The notes beneath the pieces were generated by a model, which saw only the letters and a program-made list of their open reading frames with translations, was not told the origin of the DNA and did no database searches. This document shows positions 45,065-55,794 of a stretch of DNA of 64,000 nucleotides, piece by piece; the first letter of the stretch is position 1, and the number at the start of each line of letters is the position of its first letter. The position numbers were made by a program, and so were the translations under genes. Source of the DNA: Liquidambar formosana (taxonomy: Eukaryota; Streptophyta; Magnoliopsida; Saxifragales; Altingiaceae); contig CM077827.1 in assembly GCA_039720395.1 (NCBI GenBank), forward strand, positions 21,604,375 through 21,668,374. Reading direction: 5' to 3'.

Positions 45065-45869
45065 AGTTGGCATGTGTCTTAAAGTCAACTAAATCATGGC
45101 AAATTAAATTTGGCCGCGTGTCTTCTTATAAGCTGAGTGGGATATGTTTATAGCAAATAAATGTCTGCCATGTGTCTCTTATTACATAGCATTGGCGAAT
45201 CCCAAGTTGCCATGTGTTTTAAAATTGCTACAGGTGACCAAATCAAATATTGCCACTTGTCAAGTGAGACCAAATAAAAGAAGACAAGTAATTCTTCCAA
45301 TCAAATATTGCCACGTGTTCTGGTTAGGATGGCTATCAAATAATTAATATTTATCCTTTTATAAAAGATAAATAAGGGATAATTATTAAGAAGTCAATTC
45401 TTACCAAAATACTCTTCCCCCTACCACTATAAATATAGGTGGCCCCCAAGGATCAAAAGAGAGACATTCAAGCAACGAAGCTCTGTGACACCAAAGCATC
45501 AAAAGCTCTGTCACAACCAACATTGAAGCTCTATTGGATTAAAGCCTCAAAAGTTCCATAGAACTTCTACACCAAATACTCAAGATGAACTCGCACCAAA
45601 GCTCATAGTCTCTAATACGCTCAAAGCCTAGAAATTCATACAAAAGATCAATTTCGCCTACATCAGAGGAGATTTCGCCTGTTGAATTGAGAACAAGTTG
45701 CTCAAGCCCTCAAGTCAAAGTTTCAAGGAGAGAAGAATCAAAGGATTACTTTACTTTGTAAACAAAGTCTACATAGAGATTGTATTCCACTTCTATTAAT
45801 TAATAAAATTATCATTTGTCCATTTTTTGGTTTACTTATTTTTAGACACAAAATTTGTGTGTACAAAGT
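45065..45869 (+). repeat. LTR-like segment (left boundary unresolved)
   Basis: The 3' end GACACAAAATTTGTGTGTACA (about 45846-45866) is typical of gypsy LTR ends. A TATA box CTATAAATATA (about 45427) is followed by a CA-rich, stop-rich leader as in LTR R-U5 regions. Upstream are repeated ATTGCCA(C/T)(G/T)TGT motifs (45165-45315), as in U3 enhancers. I could not find a matching target duplication or a clean TG start, so the left limit is approximate. Confidence 0.5.
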
Positions 45870-45972
45870 GATTAGAGGTAGATTAACGATCACAAACAGA
45901 GAAAAAATGGGTTGCAATTTCTGGCTTTCTCCACAAAATTTTCTTCTTCTGATGAGGAAGCACCGTATCAAG

Positions 45973-46345
45973 AAGCTTCACAAAGCTTGAGAATTAAGAC
46001 AGTATGGCTGTTTGATCAATTGGAGAAAAAGTTGAAAAGTTGATTGTCAACTTACTACAAACTGACTATCAATGTGATATACTTCACAAAGCTGGAGAAT
46101 GGTTGTCTGATGATGAATTAGAGAAAAAGTTGAAAAGTTAATTTTCAACTTGCTACAAACTGACTATCAACGTGATATGCTTCACAACAAAAGTATATGC
46201 TTCACAAGTCTTGAGCATGGCTTTCTGATCAATTGGATAAAAAGTTGAAAAGTTTGTATAGTAAAAGCTCTCACAAAATGTGGCATGAATAGTGGATGAA
46301 CAGTAAAAGTTTTCACAAATGTGCTATGACCAGTGGATGAATACT
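45973..46345. repeat. Tandem ~105-bp repeat followed by a ~50-bp repeat
   Basis: Units starting GCTTCACAAAGCT(T/G)GAGAA at about 45973 and 46083, and a shortened third near 46200, contain GAGAAAAAGTTGAAAAGTT and CAAACTGACTATCAA(C/T)GTGATAT. Then AGTAAAAG(C/T)T(C/T)TCACAAA...TGGATGAA appears twice (about 46258-46345). Each long unit can form a small hairpin (GTTGAAAAGTTGATTGTCAAC). Confidence 0.75.
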
Positions 46346-47301
46346 AAAACGCCTTATTCTCTTTTATTAAGGTGTTAGATTAGATGTTAGATTAGAAACA
46401 GCAAACCAAAGAAACATGTAAAATGAAATAACAGGTTTGTCAAAAATATTTCAATCTAACATGAGTAAATCAACGCACATTTCTGTAACTTTCTTGCAAA
46501 ATGATCAAATTATTTACAATAACTTTTAGATGATGAAAAAAGCCCACCTTTCATATAGCAAAGTAGATATGATGAGTTGTACCTTTCTACTAAATTTTTT
46601 TTTCGAAGTGATGCGTCGCTTCCTCTACTTGTGAGTCGAAAGGCACAAGTCCAACCCAATTAGACCTTGTGCGTACGATTCATCAACACACACACGAAAA
46701 ATTAAACCTTTTTATTTTCTTTCTAAATTTAGAAGAGGAAATAAGTAACAAGATTGAAAATCCACTTACATTCAATACACACATACATACATATACATAA
46801 AGAGAACATGATTTCTAAGATCTAGCATGAGAGAGTGAGCTTTACCTGCGTTAGCATGCTCAAACCCTAAAACAAAAACAAAAACAAAGAAGGAAAAAAA
46901 GAAATGAGAAGCCAAAAAAAAAAAAAAAAAACCCTAATCAAATGCTTTTCTCACATAAACAAGATAGAGAATGAATGAGAATTGAACCTTTTACGGGCAA
47001 AAGTAGAAAAACTAGTACAAAAAGAAAGAGAAAAGGAGGGAGAGAGTAGTAACATGCTTTTCTTCTCTATATAAAAATGAATATTTATTTATCTATTTTT
47101 TGACACAGAAGGTTGCAATAATGGACCGTGGTTCTTGACAAAAGTTTGAGTGTAGCCAACAAAGGTTGGAGGTGGTGCAAATTGGGTCGACTCACTGAGT
47201 TAAGTGGTTGTGGCTAAAACTCAAAATTACCTAAATAGGGGTAATTCTGTAAATTTTGTGTCAAAAGGGTTATGGAGTCTACAAATTTATTTATGGGGTT
47301 T

Positions 47302-47332
<31 letters not shown>

Positions 47333-48593
47333 CTCTTATAGCATGGGGCTATGGTCTAAAGTCCCAAAATAAATAAATAAATAAATAAAGACTATGCTTT
47401 GATCTGGGTTAGTAAATTAAAAATGTTTTTGGACACAAGTCCGTAAAAAAAACTTATGCAGGCATAAGTGCAGGAAGAAATCTTGTATAACCGTAAGTCC
47501 ATCAAAAAATAAATAAACGAAATTAACTTCATTTAAAAAGAAGTTACCCAAGATTGTGTGCTTAGGCACACAGTCACGGGTTTGGTTTCCCATTAGGACA
47601 ACCCAAGATTTAAGTGAGGGGCCATAGCGATGGATTGCTACGCTAGTCTTTTCGAGGGTTTTGGTTCCAATGGTGGGTTCAAAGTGCCCTACTATAGGAT
47701 GGTTCCCCTGTTATCAAAAAAGAAAAAAGGAAAAACGAAGCTACCCTACCCTCTCCTTCTCTCAACAATTCCCATCCACCCCTCCATGGCTCCAACTTCT
47801 TCTCTACCTCTTCTTTGCATAGCTAACACACTCCATGGCCAACTTAAAATCCAACGTAGGTGGCGAGGAAGGTAACATGAAAACCTGTCATTGGTCTTTC
47901 GAGGAAGATGAGTTCCCCTCAACTCTCATGGCTATTTGTGCACTCTACCTATAACTTAGGTATATGGGGAGAAGAGTGATGAGTTTGGTCACATGCCGTG
48001 ATGTAGAAGCTCATGGCCAGTCGTTGTTAGACCAATTAGAAGCTTAACTATGCCTAGATGGTTTACTAGCTTCTCATGGAAGAAGAATCCAATGGAGTTT
48101 GTTGCTTATGAAATGTGTGGGGCTCTTTTGACGATGCCAGTGGAGCTTAGGGAATATGAAATAAGAAGAGAGAAGGAACAGGAACAAATCTTTTGATTGA
48201 AGCTTTTAAGCTTCAATACACTATTTTTGTTTTTTAGTTTTAGTTAGTTTTTTTTTTTTTTTTTTTTAGTTACTAAAATTTACAATTAGACACAGCATTT
48301 TAACTTAACTGCTTTTAGTTTCAAATATATAAATTTAACTAATTTTATAAGTTACATTGGATAAATTTAATTGTTTGTAGTAGGCAATTGAACCTACCCA
48401 AAAATAGTTACATATAGTACTTATGTAACTGTTTTTGTGTTTTTTACGTAATTTTATATTTATTATGGGTCTTGTTTCAAATGTTTCGACAAATAGATTA
48501 TAAAAAGACAAATTTTATAAAAAACAAATGTGTAAGATTGAAACTTGAAAGTTATATCATTTTAAAGTGAAAAACAAAACATAAAAACAAAAA
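46346..48593. other. Non-coding stretch with a terminal segment of a repeat family
   Basis: No gene is recognised. CATGGGGCTATGGTCTAAAG followed by TCCCAA (47344-47368) matches the right end of the element at 5587-11068. Pyrimidine and A/T homopolymers flank it. The open frame at 47630-47875 and following sequence with SFEEDEFPSTLM (about 47890) show no known domain. Confidence 0.45.
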
Positions 48594-48598
48594 CAACT

Positions 48599-50899
48599 TG
48601 TAACACCTGTAAATTTTAAATAAGGTATTAAGGGTTTAATCTATGATTAACATAGTTAATCCCATGATTTGTTAGATGACCAGTTGTATAGGTAATACAT
48701 GTATATGATGTTAGGATGTTATAATTGAATTTTTGTGATCGAGGGTTCTTTGTTTGATTGTGTTAAGGTATGTTTTGATGAGCTACGTACCTCTTTATTG
48801 TGCATGCTGAGTGTTATAGTTGACTATAACCCTTCATAGTTCACTATAACTAACAGAATATCTCTTTTGTACCTATTGGGTGTTATAGTCGACTATAACA
48901 ACTTATAGTCAACTATAACAAATAGAATGTCGCAATACTGTTCATTGGGGAGTTTTAGTTGACTATAACTCATTATAGTTGACTACAACACACGAAATTT
49001 CTGTTTAAAGATAAGATTTTTATGGGGTATAAAGACCATTTTACCCCTCCCTTATGTTTCCTTTAAAACCCAACTTCTAGAAGGTTTCTCACCCATTTCT
49101 CAGCCAATAGAGAGAGGGGAGATAGGAAAGAAAGAGAGAGAGGGGACAATGGAGAGAGATGGAGGGTTGTCCACCCATTTCGTCCCTTGCATGCATCTTT
49201 AAGGAGTAGATCGGCTCCTCAATCACTCATAGTTGCACTTTGGAAGTATGGGTAGTCTTTATCTTGCATTTGAGAGGTAATTTATCATGTATAAGGCTAG
49301 GGTTTGCATTTCTTCTAGATTTTAGTCATCATATCCTCATATCTTGTATTTATTCATGCAATTTGTGAGGTTTGGTTGCATTTTGGAGTTGAAATCTCCA
49401 TTCTTTCCATTCAACCAAGTCATTTGGGAGATGGGGTTTGGATTGGGAGCTTGCATGTGCATTATAGGGCTTGGATTTCACACCCACGACACACAAGGTT
49501 GCATTTTCCACACATTTGGTTGAGGTAGGGGCAATTTACATAGGTTTAAACTATTGACATGATAATATAGTATATATTATCATAGTATTTGTTATTCTTG
49601 GAATTTAGAATATGGGTATAGATGATTTATGGAATAAATCTTGAAATGGAACTTTAGATAAATGATGATGTAAATTGGAAATTATGTTTATTGAGAATTA
49701 TGGGTTATCCTATGCTTTTTGGGAACTATAAATGTGTGTAATTTATGGGTATGTTTTATTGTGTAATTGGTATTTTCAATTTATGATTTTAAGGTTGTAA
49801 TCATAAAAGGGTATTTATGTTGTTATCATAACTTGGTATAATTATGTGATTATTTTTCACTATGGTTTACATGGTATATTTTGGAGATGATTTTAGTCAA
49901 AAATCATTTTTATGGTTAATTAGCGATGTATGTTGGGCATAATCATGTATTAAACGGACTTAATGAATACTAGGTAAAAGTGTTGTATAAAAAGGTCACT
50001 GGAATTGGACTACTAATGGTCAAGGGACTTAACATTGTTTTCCTTTTCTTTGGTCTTGAGTTGCTTGCGGTCGATGATAGCTATGCTTCCTGAATCCGAG
50101 TACTTTCTGGTTCCAGGTAGGAACCTTATGTTCCTGAAGAAGAGGCTGCTTTCCATCCTTGAGAGGGTATAGTGTTGTCCTCTTGGAGGTTGGGTTAAAT
50201 CATCCCTTTCCGCGCAAAGACTCCTGCTGGAGTGGTCGGTAATTGATGGAATTAATGTAAATTAGACATAGGTCACATGCATTGGGTATTATGCATTATT
50301 TGTTTTAAGTTATGGATTATAACTTATTTTGGATTTATAATATAATTGGTTAGTATATTTTGTTTAAATGATATAATTGGTTATATTTATATCATTGCTT
50401 TAGTTTACTATGTTAAATTGTATCCACTGAGTTGTCAAACTCACACCTATTTTCTTAAATGTTTTTTAGTATTACAAGATATGATTTATGAAGTTTATGC
50501 GGAGGCACGCTTACTTGGGATTTATTAATGTGGTTTATTAATGTATTTCCATGGGATAAATGAATGTATTTCATTAATTTTTATTTGGGTCAATGACCAA
50601 ATGTAAATATAAATTTGACCAGGATTATAATCTTAATTATTTAATGTTATATATTCGTGGAATGCGATGCATGAGATGATACCACACTTATGGATGACAT
50701 GAAAATTTTTATAGAATGGATTTTTATAATAGGTTTATAGTGGTATGTCTTATCTATGGATAGGTCATGTCCGTAAAGATGAATTTTTTTTTAATGATTG
50801 AGATTTTGACACCTGTTATCCTCTTCTATCAAATGATTTATTGAAATAAAACTTGTTTTATTACTATTGATTACAGTTTAATTATTTTGGGTCGTGACA
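48599..50899. mobile_element. Solo LTR, Tekay/Del-like (2.3 kb)
   Basis: It starts TGTAACACC and ends GGGTCGTGACA, flanked by a perfect 5-bp duplication CAACT (48594-48598, 50900-50904). There is no coding domain. TGTAACACC starts and the CACTGAG..CTCAC motif (50428-50445, CCACTGAGTTGTCAAACTC) are commonly seen in long LTRs of Tekay/Del chromoviruses. It carries a palindrome-bearing tandem repeat near its left end. Confidence 0.85.
48810..48995. repeat. Three ~70-bp tandem units with paired palindromes
   Basis: Each unit has two copies of a near-palindrome, GTTATAGTTGACTATAAC or close variants (centred on GTTGAC/GTCGAC), about 22 bp apart, then a diverged ~30-bp spacer. Unit starts are near 48815, 48887 and 48952. 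All lie in the U3 side of the solo LTR. Confidence 0.85.
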
Positions 50900-50904
50900 C
50901 AACT

Positions 50905-51363
50905 TACTTAAGGAAGATATTGACTTTATGTGCTAAACACCCTCACAAAAACAGTAACATTTTACTCAAAACTTGAATTGTATCTACATAAGTTTTTACT
51001 TGGACTTTTGCCTCCGTAGGTTCTATACAGTAAACTTCTTGCTAATTTTTCTTTGGTTGAACACCTTTGCTTTGGAGAGAAGAAGACTCCAATCATTTCA
51101 ACACGATAACTAAATGTCATAATAGTATACAAGTTTTTCTTATGAGACTTTGCATAGAGTTGGTTTTATATATATATATATATATATATATAGGATTAAG
51201 ATTCATGGACTTAGTTTTTACACTTCATTTTTGTATTTAGCTGATTTGTCAAATGGTGACAAGAGTTTGGTCACGTCAACCTTCTATATTACCATTAGAT
51301 TTTGTGAATCCAAGACTTAAAAATGAGGTGCAAAAATGAAGTGCAAAAATTGAATCCATGAAT

Positions 51364-51410
<47 letters not shown>

Positions 51411-51910
51411 ATACCCTTCTTATGATATTAACCTGGCATAACTTTGCATGAAGTTACTTCCATGTGACTTGAATTTTGCAAAGCCAATTATTGAACTAGA
51501 TTTGTCTTATATAAAGGTCATGTACACTAAAAATCAAGTTAATCCAAGATTAAGAGTTTTTAATCCATAAATGTTCACAATGAATGATGGTTATTAATCA
51601 ATAAAAGTAAATTTTGATTGCTTCTTCCATAAATGTTTAAAATGAACAATTGTTATTAATTAATAAATGTAAGTATTAGATTGAATAGAAATCAATCTCG
51701 GATTCACTTGATTTTTTATATGCATCACTTATATAAGAAGGTTATCTAATCTAACGGTTGACTTTCGTGAGATACAAGTTATAAGTAGAGTTTTGAAAGG
51801 TCACCTCACGCAAAGTTGTGTGAGGTTAACCTCACAAGAAGGGAACTCTATATGAACTTAATTCCAGAAAACGCGTTTTTGAAACCCAAACCAAACATGA
51901 CCTTAATTAT
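50905..51910. other. Non-coding stretch upstream of RPL30
   Basis: Contains a (TA)n run (51165-51191), a hairpin MITE (51193-51366), a (CA)n run (51368-51402) and AT-rich DNA. No coding sequence is seen. Confidence 0.55.
51193..51366. mobile_element. Hairpin MITE
   Basis: GATTCATGGACTTAG and TTTTTACACTTCATTTTTG on the left pair with CAAAAATGAAGTGCAAAAA and TTGAATCCATGAATC on the right, over ~35 bp with a few mismatches. TA- and CA-microsatellites abut it, obscuring target duplications. Confidence 0.65.
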
Positions 51911-51922
51911 GTGATCGTGTGC

Positions 51923-51961
51923 TATTATATAAACAAGGTTCCCCTCGTATTGTTAGGGTTT
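51923..51961 (+). promoter_or_regulatory. RPL30 core promoter: TATA box and telo-box
   Basis: TATTATATAAAC (51923-51934) is a plausible TATA box about 80 bases before the start codon. TTAGGGTTT (51953-51961) is a telo-box, an element common just upstream of or within the leader of plant ribosomal protein genes and tied to growth-dependent expression. The leader then runs through CTCAGCCGCCG to the ATG. Confidence 0.7.
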
Positions 51962-52014
51962 CTCAGCCGCCGTAGTCGATAGGGTTCTGCAGTGTCCTCG
52001 CTCCAGTAGCAACC

Positions 52015-53092
52015 ATGGTGGCCGCCAAGAAGACCGTAATCTCTCTTTCTCTCTCTCTCTTCCATTTCTGTATGTCTGATTCTGATATTAACGTGCATCT
52101 TGTATCAGTCTCTCACTCAACTGTGGTTAAGCGATTATTGGGCTTCGGTTGAGATGAGTTTTTCATTTCCAGGAAACCAAAATTTTCTTTTTCTTGGTTT
52201 TTCTCATTAACCAAACGCGTTTTTGCAGAAGAAGACTCATGAGAGCATTAACAATCGCCTGGCTCTTGTTATGAAGAGCGGGAAGTATACTTTGGGGTAC
52301 AAGACCGTTCTCAAATCCCTGAGGAGCTCTAAAGGTAGCATCGTTCTCATATATGCCCATACATATGCAAATATGGTTTATTTTATTTTATTTTATTTTA
52401 TTAATGTATTGTGCTGCTAATGCGAATAATGGGTAGATCGTCCTGATCTGGCCAATGGATCTGCATCAAATTATGGTCTGTTTGCCTGTTGTGAGTAACG
52501 GGCTTACGGATCATGAGCTCGCGTTGAATTTTCTGCCAGAATGTGGACTAGGTTTGCAATTGACTGGCCTGATTTTGCGACTTGCCAAACAGCCGTTATC
52601 AACACTGTTATGGTGGTTTATTTTGAGTGCGACTGAGAGATAATACTTAGATGGTGTACTCGAATTTTACACTAGAAGAAATGCAAAAGACTGTTTTGAA
52701 TATATTAATAAATATTTCTAATATTCTTTTTATGGTTTCATACAGTGGATTTGAAATCGAATGTAGTTTCAAATAGTAGTAGTTTTAAAGCTGCGCATGG
52801 CTTGATTTTGTGTAGCTTCTTTGATTTATTTTTTCTGTATGGATAGGTTTGTTTTGTGAGCACATTTCTGATTTTAAAACTGTATCATTGTCTCTCTTTT
52901 TTGATGATTTATTCAAGTAATTGATTTCCTTTATTCCTTACAGGTAAGCTGGTCATTATTGCCAACAACTGTCCTCCTCTTCGTAAGTCCGAGATTGAGT
53001 ATTATGCAATGTTGGCGAAGGTTGGAGTTCACCACTATAATGGGAGTGAGTTTCCTACCTCAATTACATGCTTATTATATATAAATGGTTAT

Positions 53093-53137
<45 letters not shown>

Positions 53138-55794
53138 GTTTTACCTTTTGGCAACGCAATCTTATTTTTTGTGTTATTATTGTTTTTTTAAAATAATATA
53201 TGGATGAATGGCTGATCATATACTCTGTTTATGTGTTTTAGCTCCTAGTCAGTTAGTCAAAATGTTTATTTTTGGGATTTTCGTATGCATACAGGATGTT
53301 TATTGGCCAAATTATGCTGCGGATGCATTAGTAGGAACATGGAAAACATGCCAAATCATGTGAAAGTAGTTTAAATCAGATGCATTAGTAGGAATTTGAA
53401 TATCACATTTTTAGTGCATCTAACCTGGAAATCAGTTCTCTAGATCCATGCTAATATTGATCTGGTTATAACCTTATTGCACTATTTTCAGCTCCTTGGC
53501 TGGATTATACTCAAGTAGGGACTTTCTTTGACTTTAATAACCTCGTGTGTATTACACATGGAGCAGACTTTATGTTATAATATTACATGTGCAAAGGAGT
53601 GGAGGAAATGGATTTGTGATGCTTTAGTGTTTTAGTCAACAGGCTTGAAGTTATATGATTTTGCCAACAGTACTGAACTGCATTTTAACTAGTGTCCATG
53701 AGAACTGGATAATTTGAGGGAGGATTATCTTTATAGCTTTGTGGAGAAAGAGGTATGCTGCAAGGTAGGAAAATACTTGGATGACCTTATTTCTAGCCAT
53801 GCTTTATGATACACAGTAGGTAGTGAGGAAGTAGTATGCTTTATAATGAGCGTGTTAGAGATGAAGATGTTAGTACAAGTGAGTATCAAGAAGTATATGC
53901 CTTTATCAGTAACAAGATGATAAATCAGCTGAGGTGGTTTAGTTATGTGTGATGAAGACAAATACACCGGTGAGGTTTGATGTGGTTTAGGTTGAATGTG
54001 TGGTGCTGCAAGGATGAGGGGAATACAAAAAGGATATAGATAGGTAGTAAGAAAAGACACGTTGAATTCTGTATAACTTGAAGATATGTTCCTAGATGGA
54101 GTGGCAAATAAGAGTCCTGTTGCTGACATAGTTGAGATAATATTTAATTGAATTAACTAAAATGTTAATGTCTTTTCTACTCATTAGTTAATGAGTTGGC
54201 GAGCATGCACACACACACACACACATTTCCCCCACAAAGCGGTTTAGTTGGAATTTGACAACTTATTTGGGTTGTAGTTGTGAGGCCATCCCCCACAAAT
54301 TCTTGTAATGTCTTTTCCCTTGTCTGGATGCTATAGTTGTTTGACCAGGGAGATGCGTCAAGTCCAAGACCTAGTTTAGGTTATGGTATTTATGATTATA
54401 GAAAGAATAAGAAGCTGAGATTCTTATGAAGAAATGTCTAATGAAAAAGCTAAAGATTTCCCACTGATTGAGCAGTCAAGGGGTACAGGTTATGGTTTTT
54501 ATGATTATAGAAACGTAGTTAAAAAGAGTCAAAGATCAAGGGCTTTCTTTTTTTTAAAGTGGAGAATTCAGGATTAGGGCTTCAGTTACTGCATGACCTG
54601 AGAGAGACAAAGAGATTGAGAAAATAATGTCGGGAGGTATCAAACAAAAGGCAAGGGGTTGAGTCCCATCGCATAATAGTAGGGACCTATCGCTACCCTA
54701 GGCAGAAGAAGTGTTTGAATCTGATTCGAATAGAAAAATGTCAAGAGAATATCTATGTTACATGGACTCGGGTATGGGTGTTGGGTGCGGGTATGTGTCC
54801 AATTGTTGGATTCGTCTACTTTCTAAAGATTTCTCACTATTTTAAAGTGTCCGGTAGGAATACCCACACCCATGTCACATGTGTCCGACACGGGTACTTC
54901 ACACATTTTGAAGTGTCCATGTAACATAGCAAGAGATTAATACTTTTGGTCTGTTTTGATTTCTCAGAGAAAGAGGAAGAGGAATGAAACTTGAACTTAT
55001 AGCTAATTAGGTATAGGGTGGTGGTTTAAATCTTTTCCAATATCCAATAGAAATTGTTAACAAGAAGCAGTTGGGCTTTGTTTGATTGCTGAATGAATTA
55101 GGGTTCTGTTTGATTTGCAAGTGATTGAAAGAAAAGTGAACTTAGAATCTTACAACCATCTGGTGAGGGAAGCTGGTGCAGTGACAGAAGTTCAATTTTA
55201 CATTTGTTGGGTTAAGGCTCATTCATTCTTTCTATGGTTCTTCTCATTCGTAAGCTCAGTAACCACACATCTTCCATGGATGCAGTGTTGCTTAAATTAT
55301 GGATTCATTAACTGTCTTTTGTGATTCTCTGTTGATTGAATGTTATGATCTGTTATTTTTTCATAAGATTAGGCAGATGTCCTCGACTTGTCTTGTAGTT
55401 GAAAATCTAAGTTCATATAAGTTTTATGTTTATTGCCTCTAATTAATGAACTTCAATGAGAAACAAATTTAACCTTATGCTTCAAATTCAGAACATGCTT
55501 TACAATTCATGGTCTTTTTGCCCCTAAAACCATTTTCTTTTGTCAGATAATGTGGACTTGGGGACTGCTTGTGGAAAATATTACAGGGTATGCTGCCTCA
55601 GTATTATTGACCCAGGTGGGTATTATGGCTGTTAGATTTATATTTATATTTTTTTAAAATCTTTTTTATAGCACAAATTTTATTTTATTTTTTTAAAAAT
55701 CTTTTTGATAGCAGAATATTGTGTTTTAATTGTGTCAATGTCATGCTTTTCAGGCGATTCTGATATCATTAAGAGCATGCCTAGCGATCATTGA
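52015..55794 (+). CDS. RPL30: 60S ribosomal protein L30 (eL30), five exons
   Basis: Cytosolic large-subunit ribosomal protein of the L7Ae/L30e RNA-binding family. Exons: 52015-52035, 52229-52334, 52944-53045, 55547-55615 and 55754-55794; every intron is GT-AG. The sum is 339 nt, coding 112 residues plus stop, the size usual for plant RPL30. The protein begins [19 protein letters not shown] and includes [78 protein letters not shown], nearly collinear with plant RPL30. Intron lengths are 193, 609, 2501 and 138 bp. The long third intron holds a (CA)n tract, a LINE relic and a MITE. There are no frameshifts or stops, so the gene looks functional. A retrocopy is excluded by the introns. Confidence 0.97.
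53095..53134. repeat. (CA)n microsatellite in RPL30 intron 3
   Basis: Uninterrupted CA dinucleotides about 50 bp after the donor site of intron 3. A second, shorter CA run lies at about 54206-54225. Confidence 0.95.
53830..54135 (+). pseudogene. LINE (RTE/non-LTR) 3'-end relic in RPL30 intron 3
   Basis: With frameshifts and stops the plus strand reads LRWFSYV (about 53928) and, further on, sequence resembling the R(W)KKDV and DRxxWRxxI ends of plant non-LTR reverse transcriptase ORFs, whose C-terminal hallmark is LRWFGHVxRR. The preceding ~90 bp (RAEMKM-like, [10 protein letters not shown]) fits the same region. It is heavily decayed. The open minus-strand frame across it (53731-54129) is its shadow. 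Confidence 0.55.
54753..54929. mobile_element. Short hAT-like MITE in RPL30 intron 3
   Basis: CTATGTTACATGGAC on the left is matched exactly by its complement GTCCATGTAACATAG on the right. CAAGAGAA (54742-54749, three bases outside) and CAAGAGAT (54930-54937) form an approximate 8-bp target duplication. The interior is rich in GGGTATG/CATACCC and GTGTCCGACAC motifs, like the larger element at 4581-5125. Confidence 0.75.

Noticed and set aside
47630..48190. Possible gene remnant with SFEEDEFPSTLM and following short frames
   Set aside because: Stops occur within about 15 codons and no family is recognised; an apparent resemblance to DELLA-like sequence did not hold on reading.
53731..54129. 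132-codon minus-strand frame in RPL30 intron 3
   Set aside because: It is the antisense of a decayed LINE 3' end and has no own domain.
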